Assembly (NCBI RefSeq): GCF_003994255.1
Contig: NZ_ML133853.1
Location: forward strand, 62,001 to 126,000
Source of the DNA: Brachybacterium paraconglomeratum
GTDB taxonomy: Bacteria; Actinomycetota; Actinomycetes; Actinomycetales; Dermabacteraceae
Direction: 5' to 3'
Length of the DNA: 64,000 nt
Shown: positions 25,354 to 33,731 of the stretch, in pieces
Numbering within the stretch: the stretch's first letter is position 1
Layout of the letters: each line of letters begins with the position of its first letter
Program-made: the position numbers and the translations under genes
The notes under the pieces: generated by a model
Database searches by the model: none
What the model was told of the DNA's origin: nothing
Seen by the model: the letters and a program-made list of their open reading frames with translations, nothing else

Positions 25354-25384
25354 GACGCCCCGCGGAACAGGTCCGCGGGGCGTC
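25354..25384 (-). terminator. Hairpin terminator of the uxaC-uxuB operon
   Basis: Perfect 13-nt arms (25354-25366 / 25372-25384) around ACAGG, located 31 nt past the dehydrogenase stop on the minus strand. Confidence 0.7.
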
Positions 25385-25414
25385 AGGTCCGGCCGGAGCC
25401 GAAACACCCGGGCC

Positions 25415-26686
25415 TCAGGGCCGGGGCAGGCGCTGCTCCTCGGCGACGACGGCCGCGACCAGCGGGTCGCCGGCGGCCACGTCGAGCAGGGCGAGCAGGG
25501 CGGTGACCCGCTCGGTCGCGTCCTGGTTCCCTGCAGCCTCGGCGATCTCGGCGCTCTTCGGGTCCTGCACCTCGTGCCCGGCGCGCACCCGGTCGGTGAC
25601 CCAGGCGGTCCAGGCGGCGACGGCCGCGACCTCGCCGGGGGCCTTGTCCGGGCCGCCGAGCTCGGCGATCACGGGCAGGGCGCGCACGGGCAGCTTCGCA
25701 GTGCCGTCGGCGGCGATGCGGATCAGGTTGTCGGCCAGGCGCGGGTTGCGGAAGCGCTCCTCGAGGGCGGAGGTGTAGGCGTCGAGCTCGTCGGCCGGCA
25801 GCGGCAGCGTCCCCCGAGCCTCGCTCCACAGCTGCTCGACCAGGGCGCGCACCTCGCGGTGGCCGATCGCCTCGTCCACGCGCGTGACGCCTGCGACCTG
25901 GCCGGCGTAGGCCATGAGGGTGTGGGCGCCGTTGAGCAGGCGCAGCTTGCGGCGCTCGTGCACCTCGATATCGTCGGTGAACTGCACCCCGGCCTTCTCC
26001 CACTCGGGGCGGCGGCCGCGGAAGCGGTCCTCGATGACCCACTCGGTGAAGGGCTCGGTGACCACCGGGACGGCGTCGGCGAAGCCGGTCTGCTCGCGCA
26101 CGGTGTCCGCGGCGCCGTCGTCGGCCGAGGGGGTGATGCGGTCGACCATGGAGGAGATGACGTCGACGTGGTCCTCGAACCAGGCGGCGGTCTCCTCGTC
26201 GAGCTCGGCGCGGACGGCCTGACCGAGCACCTCGCCGTTGCCGGTGAGGTTGTCGCAGGAGACCAGCGCGATCGGCTCGGTGACGCCGGCCTCGCGGCGG
26301 GCCTTGAGGCCGAGCGCGATGCGGGCCGGGGCGGAGGTCGCGGGGTCGGAGCCGGCGGAGTAGCCCTTCTCGGTGATGGTCAGGGTGACCACGGTGGTGA
26401 AGGGATCGGCGAGCAGGGCGACCAGGGCGTCGACGTCGGCGGCGGGGTGGACCTCGTCGATCACGTCGAGCACGCTGACCTCGTCGGCCTCGGGGCCGCG
26501 CACGATCAGGCCGTACCTGCCGCCCTGGGCGTTCAGCGCATCGGCCATCGCGGCGGAGCGTCCGGTGAAGGCGACGACGGACCAGCCGCCGGCCACGGCG
26601 GTGGCCTGCAGGGTGTGGGCGCGGGCGAAGTTGCCGATGCCGAGGTGGACCAGACGGCCGACGTCGGAGGGGGCGGGTGCGTTCAT
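25415..26686 (-). CDS. uxuB: Mannitol-dehydrogenase-family oxidoreductase (fructuronate reductase-like)
   Basis: 423 residues of the long-chain polyol dehydrogenase family: N-terminal Rossmann domain (VHLGIGNFARAHTLQA, VSCDNLTGNGEVLG) and the C-terminal helical domain with the catalytic Lys and His in RKLRLLNGAHTLMAYAG. Members reduce fructuronate, tagaturonate or fructose, or oxidise mannitol/arabitol. Placement 14 nt after uxaC makes fructuronate (or tagaturonate) reductase the best guess; the symbol is tentative. Start ATG 26686 follows GAGAGGAAA. A terminator hairpin lies just downstream. Confidence 0.8.
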   Translation of the reverse strand: MNAPAPSDVGRLVHLGIGNFARAHTLQATAVAGGWSVVAFTGRSAAMADALNAQGGRYGLIVRGPEADEVSVLDVIDEVHPAADVDALVALLADPFTTVVTLTITEKGYSAGSDPATSAPARIALGLKARREAGVTEPIALVSCDNLTGNGEVLGQAVRAELDEETAAWFEDHVDVISSMVDRITPSADDGAADTVREQTGFADAVPVVTEPFTEWVIEDRFRGRRPEWEKAGVQFTDDIEVHERRKLRLLNGAHTLMAYAGQVAGVTRVDEAIGHREVRALVEQLWSEARGTLPLPADELDAYTSALEERFRNPRLADNLIRIAADGTAKLPVRALPVIAELGGPDKAPGEVAAVAAWTAWVTDRVRAGHEVQDPKSAEIAEAAGNQDATERVTALLALLDVAAGDPLVAAVVAEEQRLPRP

Positions 26687-26700
26687 CAGGGCGTTTCCTC

Positions 26701-28128
26701 TCACGCGGGCTCGCCGAGGCGGAAGACCTCGCGAGGCTGCTGGGTGGGCAGGGTGGCGACGAGCTCGACGGCGTCCTCGAGGCGCATGCGGTGCTCGGCG
26801 ACGAGGCCTGCCAGGTGGGTCGCGTCGATGCGGCGCGACATGTCGTGGCGCGCCGGGATCGAGCAGAAGGCGCGGGTGTCGTCGATGAATCCGCTGGTGC
26901 GCGTGTAGCCGAGGGTCTCGGAGACGGCGCGGCGGAAGCGGAGGATCGCGTCGGGCGAGTCGATGAACCACCACGGCGCCCCGGCGAAGACCGAGGGGTA
27001 CACGCCGGCCAGCGGCGCGATCTCGCGGGAGAACACGGTCTCGTCGATCGTGAACAGCACGGTGCGGAAGTTCTCCGCGTGGCCCACGTCGTTGAGCATG
27101 GGGCGGAGGTGGTGGACGTAGTCGACCGCGACGGGGATGTCGAAGCCGACGTCCGCCCCGAACTTCTCGAACATCGCGTCGGAGTGGTTGCGGGAGACGG
27201 CCGGGTGGAGGGTCATGACGAGCCCGTCCTCGGCGGCCAGCCGGGCCTGGTCGGCGAGCAGGTGGCGGCGCAGCGCGACGGCCTCGTCGGCCCCGATCGT
27301 GCCCTCGCGGGCGGCGGTGTAGAGGCGGCGGGCGTCCTCGATCGCGAGTCGCTCGGTGCCGGGGTCGATGTGGGCGTGGTCGGAGGAGACCGCACCGTGG
27401 TCGCGGAAGTAGAGGCGGCGGGTGCGCATCGCCTCGAGGTGGCCGTCGTAGGTGCCGGTGTCGACGCCGGCGGACTCGCCGAGGGCGGCGACCAGCTCGG
27501 GGAAGTCGGCGCGGGCGGGCTCGAGGTACTTGTCGGGCCGGAAGGTGGGGATCACGCGGCCGGTGAAGGAGGCGTCGGCGGCGAGGGCGTCGTGCGGGGC
27601 GAGGTCGTCGACCGGGTCGTCGGTGGTCGCCAGGACCTCGATCTTGAACTGGTCGAACAGGGCGCGCGGGCGGAACTCGGGGCGGGTGAGCTTGTCCGCG
27701 ATCTCGTCGTACATCGCGTCGGCCGTGCGCGGGTTCAGCACGGTCTCCAGGCCGAAGACCTCGGAGAACTCGTGCTCCATCCAGTAGCGGGAGGGGGTGC
27801 CGGCGTAGGCGTGCCAGTGCTCGGCCAGCAGGTGCCAGGCCCTGCGGGAGGCCTTCTCGTCCAGCGGGCCCTGGGCCACGCCGAGGTCGGCGAGGTCCAC
27901 GCCGCGGGCGTGCATGAGCCGGTTGACGTAGTGGTCAGGGGTGATGAACAGCGAGGTCGGGTCGCGGAACGGCTCGTCGTCGAGCAGGAGGCGCGGATCG
28001 ACGTGCCCGTGGGGCGAGACGATCGGCTGGTCCTTCTCCAGCTCGTAGAGGCTGCGCGCGATCTCGCGGACGGCGGGGTCCGCGGGCAGGAGGCGGTCGG
28101 GGTGCGGGACGAAGGCGTCGTTGCTCAT
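26701..28128 (-). CDS. uxaC: Glucuronate/galacturonate isomerase
   Basis: 475 residues, the usual length of UxaC, which interconverts D-glucuronate and D-fructuronate (or galacturonate and tagaturonate), the first step of hexuronate catabolism. Landmarks: IVSPHGHVDPRLLL with metal/active-site histidines at the N terminus, TSLFITPDHYVNRLMHARGV, VISTF-like VIPTFRPD, VMTLHPAVSRNHSD and FIDDTRAFCSIPARHD. GAGGA precedes ATG 28128. It heads an operon with the downstream reductase and is preceded by a possible LacI operator. Confidence 0.93.
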   Translation of the reverse strand: MSNDAFVPHPDRLLPADPAVREIARSLYELEKDQPIVSPHGHVDPRLLLDDEPFRDPTSLFITPDHYVNRLMHARGVDLADLGVAQGPLDEKASRRAWHLLAEHWHAYAGTPSRYWMEHEFSEVFGLETVLNPRTADAMYDEIADKLTRPEFRPRALFDQFKIEVLATTDDPVDDLAPHDALAADASFTGRVIPTFRPDKYLEPARADFPELVAALGESAGVDTGTYDGHLEAMRTRRLYFRDHGAVSSDHAHIDPGTERLAIEDARRLYTAAREGTIGADEAVALRRHLLADQARLAAEDGLVMTLHPAVSRNHSDAMFEKFGADVGFDIPVAVDYVHHLRPMLNDVGHAENFRTVLFTIDETVFSREIAPLAGVYPSVFAGAPWWFIDSPDAILRFRRAVSETLGYTRTSGFIDDTRAFCSIPARHDMSRRIDATHLAGLVAEHRMRLEDAVELVATLPTQQPREVFRLGEPA

Positions 28129-28140
28129 GCGGCCATCCTC

Positions 28141-28150
28141 GCAACGTTTC
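28141..28150 (-). promoter_or_regulatory. Candidate LacI-family operator before uxaC
   Basis: GCAACGTTTC is a palindrome about a central CG with one mismatch, the form used by LacI/GalR repressors. It lies 13 nt upstream of the uxaC start, with the LacI-type gene next door. Confidence 0.45.
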
Positions 28151-28253
28151 GCGAGAGCGTCGGACGGTTGTCACGGGTTGCCGGGGAAAGCGCCCTCCAT
28201 CAGACTGATCGGCGCCCCAGCAAGCGGCCGGGGACCGCGTCGGGCGCGCCGCC

Positions 28254-29255
28254 TCAGGGGGTCTCGCGCGGTCCGGTGCTGCCGCGGGGCACGAGCCGCA
28301 CGGGCAGCGAACCCTCGACCGGGGTGCGGTGGGCGGAAGGGTTCTCGATGCGGCGGATGAGGCGCTCGACGGCGGCACGGCCCTGGGCGCGCTTGGGGCT
28401 GACGATGGTGGTGAGCCCGCCGCCGACGAGCCGGGAGAGCTGGATGTCATCGTGCCCCATCACCGACAGCTCCTCGGGCACGCGGATGCCGGCGCGCAGG
28501 GCGGAGACCAGGAAGCCGAAGGCGACCAGGTCGTTGTAGCAGATCACCGCATGGGGCAGGGAGTCGCGCATCTCCTCGAAGGCCTGCTCGCCGCCCGCGA
28601 TGGTGGGGGCGAAGGGGCCGTGGCGCTGGATCTGCATCCCGTCCCGGCGGGCGGCGACGCGGACGGCGCGCCAGCGCTCCCCGTCGGACCACGAGTTCAC
28701 GGGCCCGGCGACGTAGGTGACGGTGCGCAGGCCGTTCTCGGCCAGGTGGGCGATCGCCTGGCCCATGCCGTGCTCGAACTCGGGGGTGACGGAATCCAGG
28801 CCTGCAACGCGCCGGTTCATCACGACGACGGGGATGCGCTTCGACAGGTGGTTGAGCATCGCGTCGGACTGCCGGGTGCCCGAGAGCACGATCCCGTCGA
28901 CGACGTTGACGGCGCTCTCGAGGCTCGCGCGCTCGCGCGCCTCGTCTTCGACGGCGTCCAGCAGGAGCAGCAGGAAGTCCTGCTCCTGGGCGGCCTCCTG
29001 CATGCCGGAGACGAGTTCGGCGAAGTAGGGGTTGGTGAGGTCCGGGACCTCGATGCCGAGGCGCTGGTGGCGGTGGGCGCGCTCCTGCGAGGGCGGGGCG
29101 GAGGTGCGGTAGTCCAGGACCTTCGCGGCCGCCATGACCTTGGCATGGGTCGCGGCGCTGACCCGGCCGGGGCGGGAGAAGGCGCGCGAGACGGTGGAGG
29201 GGGCGACACCTGCCTCCTTGGCGACGTCGTAGATCGTCACGCGCGCTTCCGCCAC
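28254..29255 (-). CDS. LacI-family repressor of hexuronate genes (predicted)
   Basis: 333 residues. The N-terminal DNA-binding domain reads VTIYDVAKEAGVAPSTVSRAFSRP with the hinge helix near residue 50, followed by a periplasmic-binding-like sugar domain (RLGIEVPDLTNPYF, GIVLSGTR, PVVVMNRR, AVICYNDLVAFGFL, ELSVMGHDD). GTG 29255 is preferred because GGAG lies eight bases upstream; GTG 29240 or 29276 remain possible. It lies upstream of uxaC on the same strand, and the candidate operator before uxaC suggests control of that operon by a hexuronate or KDG-type ligand. Ligand is inference. Confidence 0.87.
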   Translation of the reverse strand: MAEARVTIYDVAKEAGVAPSTVSRAFSRPGRVSAATHAKVMAAAKVLDYRTSAPPSQERAHRHQRLGIEVPDLTNPYFAELVSGMQEAAQEQDFLLLLLDAVEDEARERASLESAVNVVDGIVLSGTRQSDAMLNHLSKRIPVVVMNRRVAGLDSVTPEFEHGMGQAIAHLAENGLRTVTYVAGPVNSWSDGERWRAVRVAARRDGMQIQRHGPFAPTIAGGEQAFEEMRDSLPHAVICYNDLVAFGFLVSALRAGIRVPEELSVMGHDDIQLSRLVGGGLTTIVSPKRAQGRAAVERLIRRIENPSAHRTPVEGSLPVRLVPRGSTGPRETP

Positions 29256-29415
29256 TCGGCCGGCTCCGTCCCGCACCCTCCGGGCGCTGTCCTGGCGGGC
29301 GCTGCCGCCCGCTGTGCTCGGCTGAGCTTATCCCGAGCCGAAGGCAACCGGCGGCAACCGTCCGCCCGTCACTCTGAGAGTGACCGGCGCGCCGAGCCCG
29401 AGGCGGGCGCGTCGC

Positions 29416-29511
29416 GGCGGTCAGCGGGTGGCCGACGGTGGAGATCACGGTGCCGGGGCCGATCATGCAGTGGTCGCCGATGCGCACGGGGGCGATGTCG
29501 AGGATGGTCAC
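29416..29511 (-). pseudogene. Remnant of hexapeptide-repeat acetyltransferase
   Basis: About 32 codons (TILDIAPVRIGDHCMIGPGT, then VISTVGHPLTA) match the left-handed beta-helix part of maltose/galactoside O-acetyltransferases (NodL/LacA/Maa group). Both the N-terminal half and the C terminus are missing, and the frame then leaves the family. It is the only recognisable content of the 333-nt gap between the LacI and SMR genes. Confidence 0.6.
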
Positions 29512-29588
29512 GCGACCTGGTCACGGCTCATGGGCGCCAGTCTCCCAGACCCCGGGCCGGGAGCCGCGCCCCGCCAGTGCCCCCTGGG

Positions 29589-29909
29589 TCAGTGCACCCC
29601 GCCGAGCTCGACGAGCAGGACGCCCACGACGATCAGCCCCATCCCGCCGAGCATCAGCGTCGTCAGCGGCTCGCGGAAGAGCATTCGGGAGAGCACGGCG
29701 GTGGCGACGATCCCGACGGCGCTCCAGATCCCGTAGGCCACGCCGAGCGGCATGCCGGCGGCGAGCGCGCCCGAGAGCAGGGCGAAGGCGGCCAGGTATC
29801 CGCCGACCACCGGCAGGTACCAGCGGCGGTCGCCCGTCGCGGACATCCGCAGGGAGAGGGTCGCCCCGACCTCGGTGCCGATCGCGCCCAGGAGCAGCAG
29901 CCAGCTCAT
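29589..29909 (-). CDS. SMR-family multidrug efflux subunit
   Basis: 106 residues, four membrane helices. TM1 has the essential acidic residue in GAIGTEVGATLSLR, and TM3 has LGVAYGIWSAVGIV, both typical of EmrE/QacE-type small multidrug resistance proteins that exchange protons for cationic compounds or guanidinium. Its start overlaps the stop of the preceding SMR gene (ATGA), so the two probably form a heterodimer like EbrAB. Third gene of a tetR-led operon. Confidence 0.88.
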   Translation of the reverse strand: MSWLLLLGAIGTEVGATLSLRMSATGDRRWYLPVVGGYLAAFALLSGALAAGMPLGVAYGIWSAVGIVATAVLSRMLFREPLTTLMLGGMGLIVVGVLLVELGGVH

Positions 29910-30472
29910 CGCGCCTCCGCCCCCTCGCGCCCGTCCTCGCGCTCGCCCTCGGATCCGCCGGGGATCGCGTGGACCTCGAGCTCCCGCAGCAGCTCGACCT
30001 CACCGCGGGAGCCGTAGGAGGTGGCGCCGGCGAGCCACTCCTCGGCGGGGGGCTCTGCCGTGTCGGCGGCGGCGACCGGCACCGGGCCGGGTCCGCCGCG
30101 CGGCCGCTCTCCCGCCCCTGCGTCGGCGGCGTCGGCGGCCTCGGCGCGGCGGGCCCGCTGCGAGCCGAGCTCGACGACGGCGACCCCGGCCGCGATGAGC
30201 AGGATCCCGCTGATCTTCAGGGCGCCCAGCGACTCCCCGAACAGCACGGCCGACGCGCCGGCGGTGAGCACCACCCCGATCGCTCCCCAGAGCCCGTAGG
30301 CGACGCCGAGGCCCATGCCGCGGCGGAGCACCTGGGCGAGCAGGGCGAAGGTGAGCACATAGCCGACGACCACGACGACGTACAGCGCAGGCAGGTCGAG
30401 GGCGCCGCGCAGGGAGAGCGTCGCCGTGACCTCGGCGAGGATCGCGGCGGCGAGCAGCAGCCAGGTCGTCAT
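29906..30472 (-). CDS. SMR-family efflux subunit with long C-terminal extension
   Basis: 188 residues: a standard SMR core of about 105 (AEVTATLSLRGALDLPALYV, MGLGVAYGLWGAIGVVLTAG, ISGILLIAAGVAVVELGS) plus about 80 extra residues rich in Ala, Glu and Gly (DAADAGAGERPRGGPG ... EVELLRELEVHAIPG). SMR proteins are usually 105-120 residues, so the tail is unusual; it would lie on one face of the membrane next to the pore. It overlaps tetR upstream and its partner downstream by 4 nt each. Confidence 0.85.
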   Translation of the reverse strand: MTTWLLLAAAILAEVTATLSLRGALDLPALYVVVVVGYVLTFALLAQVLRRGMGLGVAYGLWGAIGVVLTAGASAVLFGESLGALKISGILLIAAGVAVVELGSQRARRAEAADAADAGAGERPRGGPGPVPVAAADTAEPPAEEWLAGATSYGSRGEVELLRELEVHAIPGGSEGEREDGREGAEAR

Positions 30473-31104
30473 CGCGCCTCCCCTCCGGCCGTCGCCTCCT
30501 CCAGCAGCGCGGTGGCGAGGGAGCGCAGACGCTCCGCCTCCTCCCCCACCTCGTCGAGCAGGCCGGCGGCGCGGTCGAACCAGAGCCCGTCGGCCATGAG
30601 CCGCACGGCGAGCAGCCGTGCGCGGCGGTCCGCGGCGACACCGGCGGGCACGTTCAGCCAGGTCTCGACCTGCTCCTGCCAGCGCTCGGTGAGCGTCACG
30701 CGCAGGTGCGGGTCAGCGAAGATCACCAGGTCCGCGGCGGAGAGGGCGGCCGTGCAGGCCCAGTCGAGATAGGCGAGGTGGCGCTGGTCCGCGGGCGCCT
30801 CTGCCAGGTCGGCCGGCGCGTCGGCCAGGTCGTCCGCGGCCCCCGGGTGGCGGGCGGCGACCTGCGCGAGCAGCTCCCGCTCGTAGCGCGCCGCCATCCG
30901 ATCGAGGATCGCGCCGAGCAGCTGCTCCTTGGTGGAGAAGTGGTACATCAGCCCGGGCTTGGTGACCCCGGCGGCGCGAGCGGCGGAGTCCAGGGTCAGC
31001 GTGCCATCGGCGCCGAGGTGGGCCTCGGCGGCGTCGAGCATCGCCTCGCGGGCTGAGGGGCGGTGCGCGGGGCGTGAGGGCGGCGTGGAGCGCGCGGGTG
31101 CCAT
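30469..31104 (-). CDS. TetR-family regulator of SMR efflux pair
   Basis: 211 residues: N-terminal HTH (AREAMLDAAEAHLGADGTLTLDSAARAAGVTKPGLMYHFSTKEQLLGAIL) and an alpha-helical ligand domain. Start ATG 31104 has GGAGGTCCC directly upstream; the frame remains open further upstream without a start of equal quality. It is the first gene of a tightly overlapped operon with the two SMR genes and so is likely their drug-responsive repressor. The AT-rich segment GTTACTTTACTGACC at 31133-31147 is the probable promoter/operator area. Confidence 0.87.
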   Translation of the reverse strand: MAPARSTPPSRPAHRPSAREAMLDAAEAHLGADGTLTLDSAARAAGVTKPGLMYHFSTKEQLLGAILDRMAARYERELLAQVAARHPGAADDLADAPADLAEAPADQRHLAYLDWACTAALSAADLVIFADPHLRVTLTERWQEQVETWLNVPAGVAADRRARLLAVRLMADGLWFDRAAGLLDEVGEEAERLRSLATALLEEATAGGEAR

Positions 31105-31362
31105 GGGACCTCCGAGGTCGAGGGGAACGCCCGTTACTTTACTGACCGGATGGCCAAGTGACGCAAGCGCCGCCGGGCGTCGAAGTGCTCGCATCGCGCG
31201 GCGTGCAGCCTGCCCGCGCGGCACCACATGGGCCGTGTCATCAGCCTCGGCGTGCGTCCCGAGCACGACTCTTGGCCACGGAGCTTGCTCGACGCACGGC
31301 CGCTCACTCCCCCGGCGCAGGGCCTGCGGGCGATCCGGGCGGCGCACGAAGGCTTCTCTGCG

Positions 31363-31382
31363 TGATACCAGAGCGGTATCAT
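31363..31382 (+). promoter_or_regulatory. Promoter-operator of RHH-Doc toxin-antitoxin pair
   Basis: TGATACC (31363-31369) and GGTATCA (31375-31381) are perfect inverted repeats around AGAGC. The -10 TATCAT (31377-31382) overlaps the right half and ends 6 nt before the antitoxin ATG. This is the expected layout for autorepression by a ribbon-helix-helix antitoxin. Confidence 0.7.
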
Positions 31383-31388
31383 CCAGTC

Positions 31389-31592
31389 ATGGCCATGACT
31401 CTGCGACTCACCGATGACGACGAGAAGATCCTCGCCGAGCTCGCCCGCGAGGAGGGCGTCAGTCGGCAGGAGGCGACGGTCCGCGCGATCCGCGAGGCGG
31501 CGGCACGACGAGGCCACGAAAAGGCGGTGCAGGACCTGTCCCTGCGTGCACGCACCCGCTACGCCGATCTCCTCGACCGCCTCGCGCAGTGA
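31389..31592 (+). CDS. Ribbon-helix-helix antitoxin
   Basis: 67 residues: MTLRLTDDDEKILAELAREE forms the beta strand and first helix of a CopG/Arc-type RHH fold, then GVSRQEATVRAIREAA. The C-terminal part (SLRARTRYADLLDRLAQ) would wrap the toxin. ATG 31389 is chosen because the -10 ends 6 nt before it (leaderless); ATG 31395 is an alternative. Stop and toxin start overlap (GTGA). It neutralises the Doc-like product and represses the pair through the upstream inverted repeat (by analogy with Phd/Doc-type systems). Confidence 0.78.
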   Translation: MAMTLRLTDDDEKILAELAREEGVSRQEATVRAIREAAARRGHEKAVQDLSLRARTRYADLLDRLAQ

Positions 31593-31957
31593 CCCCGGTC
31601 CGCTATCTGACCCTCGAGGACCTGCTGACTCTGGTCGACGACCTCCGGGTCGGTCCGGTGCGTGATCTGGGCCTCCTCGAGTCCGCAGCGCATCGCCCCA
31701 CGACCACCCTCTGGGGCGCGGAGGCCTATGACGGGCTCGATCTGAAGGCCGCGGCGCTCCTCGAGTCCATCGTCCGCAACCACACGCTCCCCGACGCCAA
31801 CAAGCGCCTCGGATGGCTGGCCATCGTGGTCTTCTTCGGCCTGAACGGTGTCGACCTCGACGCGCCCGATGATGCGGCCTATGAGCTGGTCATCGCCGTA
31901 TCCACAGGACAGATGCCCCTCGAGGAGGCAGCGGAGGCGCTCGCGGCCTGGCGCTGA
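31589..31957 (+). CDS. doc: Doc-like Fic-fold toxin
   Basis: 122 residues, close to phage P1 Doc (126). The Fic/Doc active-site loop is HTLPDANKRLGW (consensus H-x-F-x-(D/N)-x-N-K-R). The N-terminal YLTLEDLLTLVDDLRVGPVRDLGLLESAAHRP and the C-terminal AYELVIAVSTGQMPLEEAAEAL are typical. Doc phosphorylates elongation factor Tu and stops translation. GTG 31589 overlaps the antitoxin stop. Leu in the HxF position is a mild departure. Confidence 0.88.
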   Translation: MTPVRYLTLEDLLTLVDDLRVGPVRDLGLLESAAHRPTTTLWGAEAYDGLDLKAAALLESIVRNHTLPDANKRLGWLAIVVFFGLNGVDLDAPDDAAYELVIAVSTGQMPLEEAAEALAAWR

Positions 31958-31984
31958 ACCATCGTGCACTCCCTCAGAGCCGGA

Positions 31985-32782
31985 TCATTCCGGCGCAGGC
32001 GCCCAGCGGGCGATCTGCGCGGCGAGGTGCCCGGCGCCGTAGCCGTTGTCGATGTTGACCACGCCGATGCCCGGCGCGCACGCCGAGAGCATGGTGAGCG
32101 CCGCAGTGACGCCGCCGGCGGCGACGCCGTAGCCGACGGAGGTGGGCAGCGCGACCACGGGTGCGGGGATCTGCCCGGCGATCACGGTGGGCAGCGCCCC
32201 GTCCATCCCGGCGGCGACGACCACACAGGCCGCCTCCCGCAGCTCGGGCAGGCGGGACTGCAGGCGGTGGAGGCCCGCGATGCCGATGTCGGCGATGAGC
32301 GTGGTGGGGCGGCCGAGGTGGCGGGCGGTGAGCTCGGCCTCGCGCGCGACGGGCAGATCGCTCGTGCCGGCGCAGGCCACGATCACGAGGCCGCCGCTCG
32401 GCGCGGGCGGCGCGGCGGGCCAGGCGAGGAAGCGGGCCGACGGATCGTGCGAGGCGTCCGGCAGGGCGGCGAGCACGGCCTCGGCGCGGGCCTCGTCGGC
32501 GCGCGTGAACAGCACCGGTCCGAGGTCCTCGCGGCCCTCGGCGGCGAGGCGCGCGTAGGTCGCGGCGATCTCGTGCACCTGCTCGACGCTCTTCGCGTCG
32601 CAGAGCACGGCCTCGGGCGCACCGCGGCGGGAGGCTCGGTCGAGGTCCAGGTCGAGGAAGCCCTCGATCCTGCCGGATCCGCCGGCCGCGCCGGATCCGT
32701 CGGCCGTGCGGGCCGCGTCGCCGGCGGACCCCGCGTCGCCGGCGGACCCCGCGCCGTCGGCCGGCCCCGTGGCCTCAGCCAC
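31985..32782 (-). CDS. larB: Nickel-pincer cofactor biosynthesis protein LarB
   Basis: LarB carboxylates and hydrolyses nicotinic acid adenine dinucleotide to pyridinium-3,5-biscarboxylate mononucleotide. The 265-residue protein has a Gly/Ala/Asp-rich N terminus containing an 18-bp tandem duplication (GSAGDA twice), then AVLCDAKSVEQVHEI and the AIR-carboxylase-like C-terminal domain: VACAGTSDLPVAREAELTA, IADIGIAGLHRL, VVAAGMDGALPTVIAGQ, VVALPTSVGYG. Its start overlaps larE by 8 nt. Last gene of larA-larE-larB. Confidence 0.92.
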   Translation of the reverse strand: MAEATGPADGAGSAGDAGSAGDAARTADGSGAAGGSGRIEGFLDLDLDRASRRGAPEAVLCDAKSVEQVHEIAATYARLAAEGREDLGPVLFTRADEARAEAVLAALPDASHDPSARFLAWPAAPPAPSGGLVIVACAGTSDLPVAREAELTARHLGRPTTLIADIGIAGLHRLQSRLPELREAACVVVAAGMDGALPTVIAGQIPAPVVALPTSVGYGVAAGGVTAALTMLSACAPGIGVVNIDNGYGAGHLAAQIARWAPAPE

Positions 32783-33731
32783 GGCCGCCCTTCCCGACGA
32801 TCTGCAGGGAGAACAGGCCCGAGCGGATGCCGTCGAGGTCGATGGTGACGTGCTGGAAGCCGGTCTCCTTGCCCGCCGCGACGAGCGCCTCGCGGATCTC
32901 GGGCTCCATCGCGCGGGCCAGCTCCTCGGTGGGCAGCTCGATGCGTCCGACGGCGCCGTGGTGGCGGACCCGGCAGTCGCTGAAGCCCTGCTCGTAGACG
33001 GCGTCCTCGAGGTCGTCGATCTGGCGCAGCTTCTCGGGGGTGACCTCCTGCCCGAAGGGGACGCGGGAGGCGAGGCAGGGAGCGGCGGGCTTGTCCGCGA
33101 CGGGCAGGGACAGCTGCCGCGCGACCTCGCGCACCTGCGACTTCGTCATCCCGACGACGGACAGCGGCCGCAGCACCCGGTGCCGGGTCGCGGCGCCCGC
33201 GCCGGGGCGGTCGTGGCGGGTGGCGTCGTCAGCGTTCTCGCCGTAGGCGACGGCGTCGAGCCGCTGCTCGCCGACGACGTCCTCGCCGATGCGGGTGAAC
33301 AGCTCGTCCTTGCAATGAAAACACCGAGCAGCGTCATTTTTCTGGTAGTCGGGGTTCTCGCCCTCGTGGGTGGGGACCTCGACGACCTGCGCGCCGATCA
33401 CGCGAGCGACCTGGTGGGCGAGGCGCCGCTCGCGGCGGGCGAGGGACGGGGAGACGCCCAGCAGCGCGACGACGCTCTCGGCGCCGAGCGCGCGCACGGC
33501 GAGCGCGAGCAGGGTCGCGGAGTCGACGCCGCCGGAGTAGGCGACGCCGAGCTTCCTCACGCCCGCGAGCTCGGTGGAGACGGCGTCGGCGAGCTCGAGC
33601 GCCTCGCCGGTGAGCGCATCGGGGGTCATCTCCTCGGCCTCGAAGCCGGGATGACCGGGTGCGAACAGCGAGGTGGGGGCCTGCGGGGCGGTGCCGAGGG
33701 TGAGCGGGACGGGCTGGCGGACGGAGGTCAC
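32775..33731 (-). CDS. larE: ATP-dependent sacrificial sulfur transferase LarE
   Basis: LarE adenylates the LarB product and donates sulfur from its own cysteine, twice, to give the dithiocarboxylate. 318 residues from GTG 33731 (GTGA overlap with larA stop). The PP-loop is YSGGVDSATLLAL; NDAARCFHCKDELF and the sulfur-donor position PCLASRVPFG (equivalent to Cys176 of Lactobacillus plantarum LarE) are present, so this is the single-cysteine sacrificial type. The N terminus is about 40 residues longer than usual. Confidence 0.93.
   Translation of the reverse strand: MTSVRQPVPLTLGTAPQAPTSLFAPGHPGFEAEEMTPDALTGEALELADAVSTELAGVRKLGVAYSGGVDSATLLALAVRALGAESVVALLGVSPSLARRERRLAHQVARVIGAQVVEVPTHEGENPDYQKNDAARCFHCKDELFTRIGEDVVGEQRLDAVAYGENADDATRHDRPGAGAATRHRVLRPLSVVGMTKSQVREVARQLSLPVADKPAAPCLASRVPFGQEVTPEKLRQIDDLEDAVYEQGFSDCRVRHHGAVGRIELPTEELARAMEPEIREALVAAGKETGFQHVTIDLDGIRSGLFSLQIVGKGGRG

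Noticed and set aside
31228-31365. 45-codon plus-strand ORF before the toxin-antitoxin operon
   Set aside because: Codon use looks plausible, but there is no ribosome site, no -10 and no family, and its stop lies in the antitoxin operator; it may be a fragment but cannot be supported.
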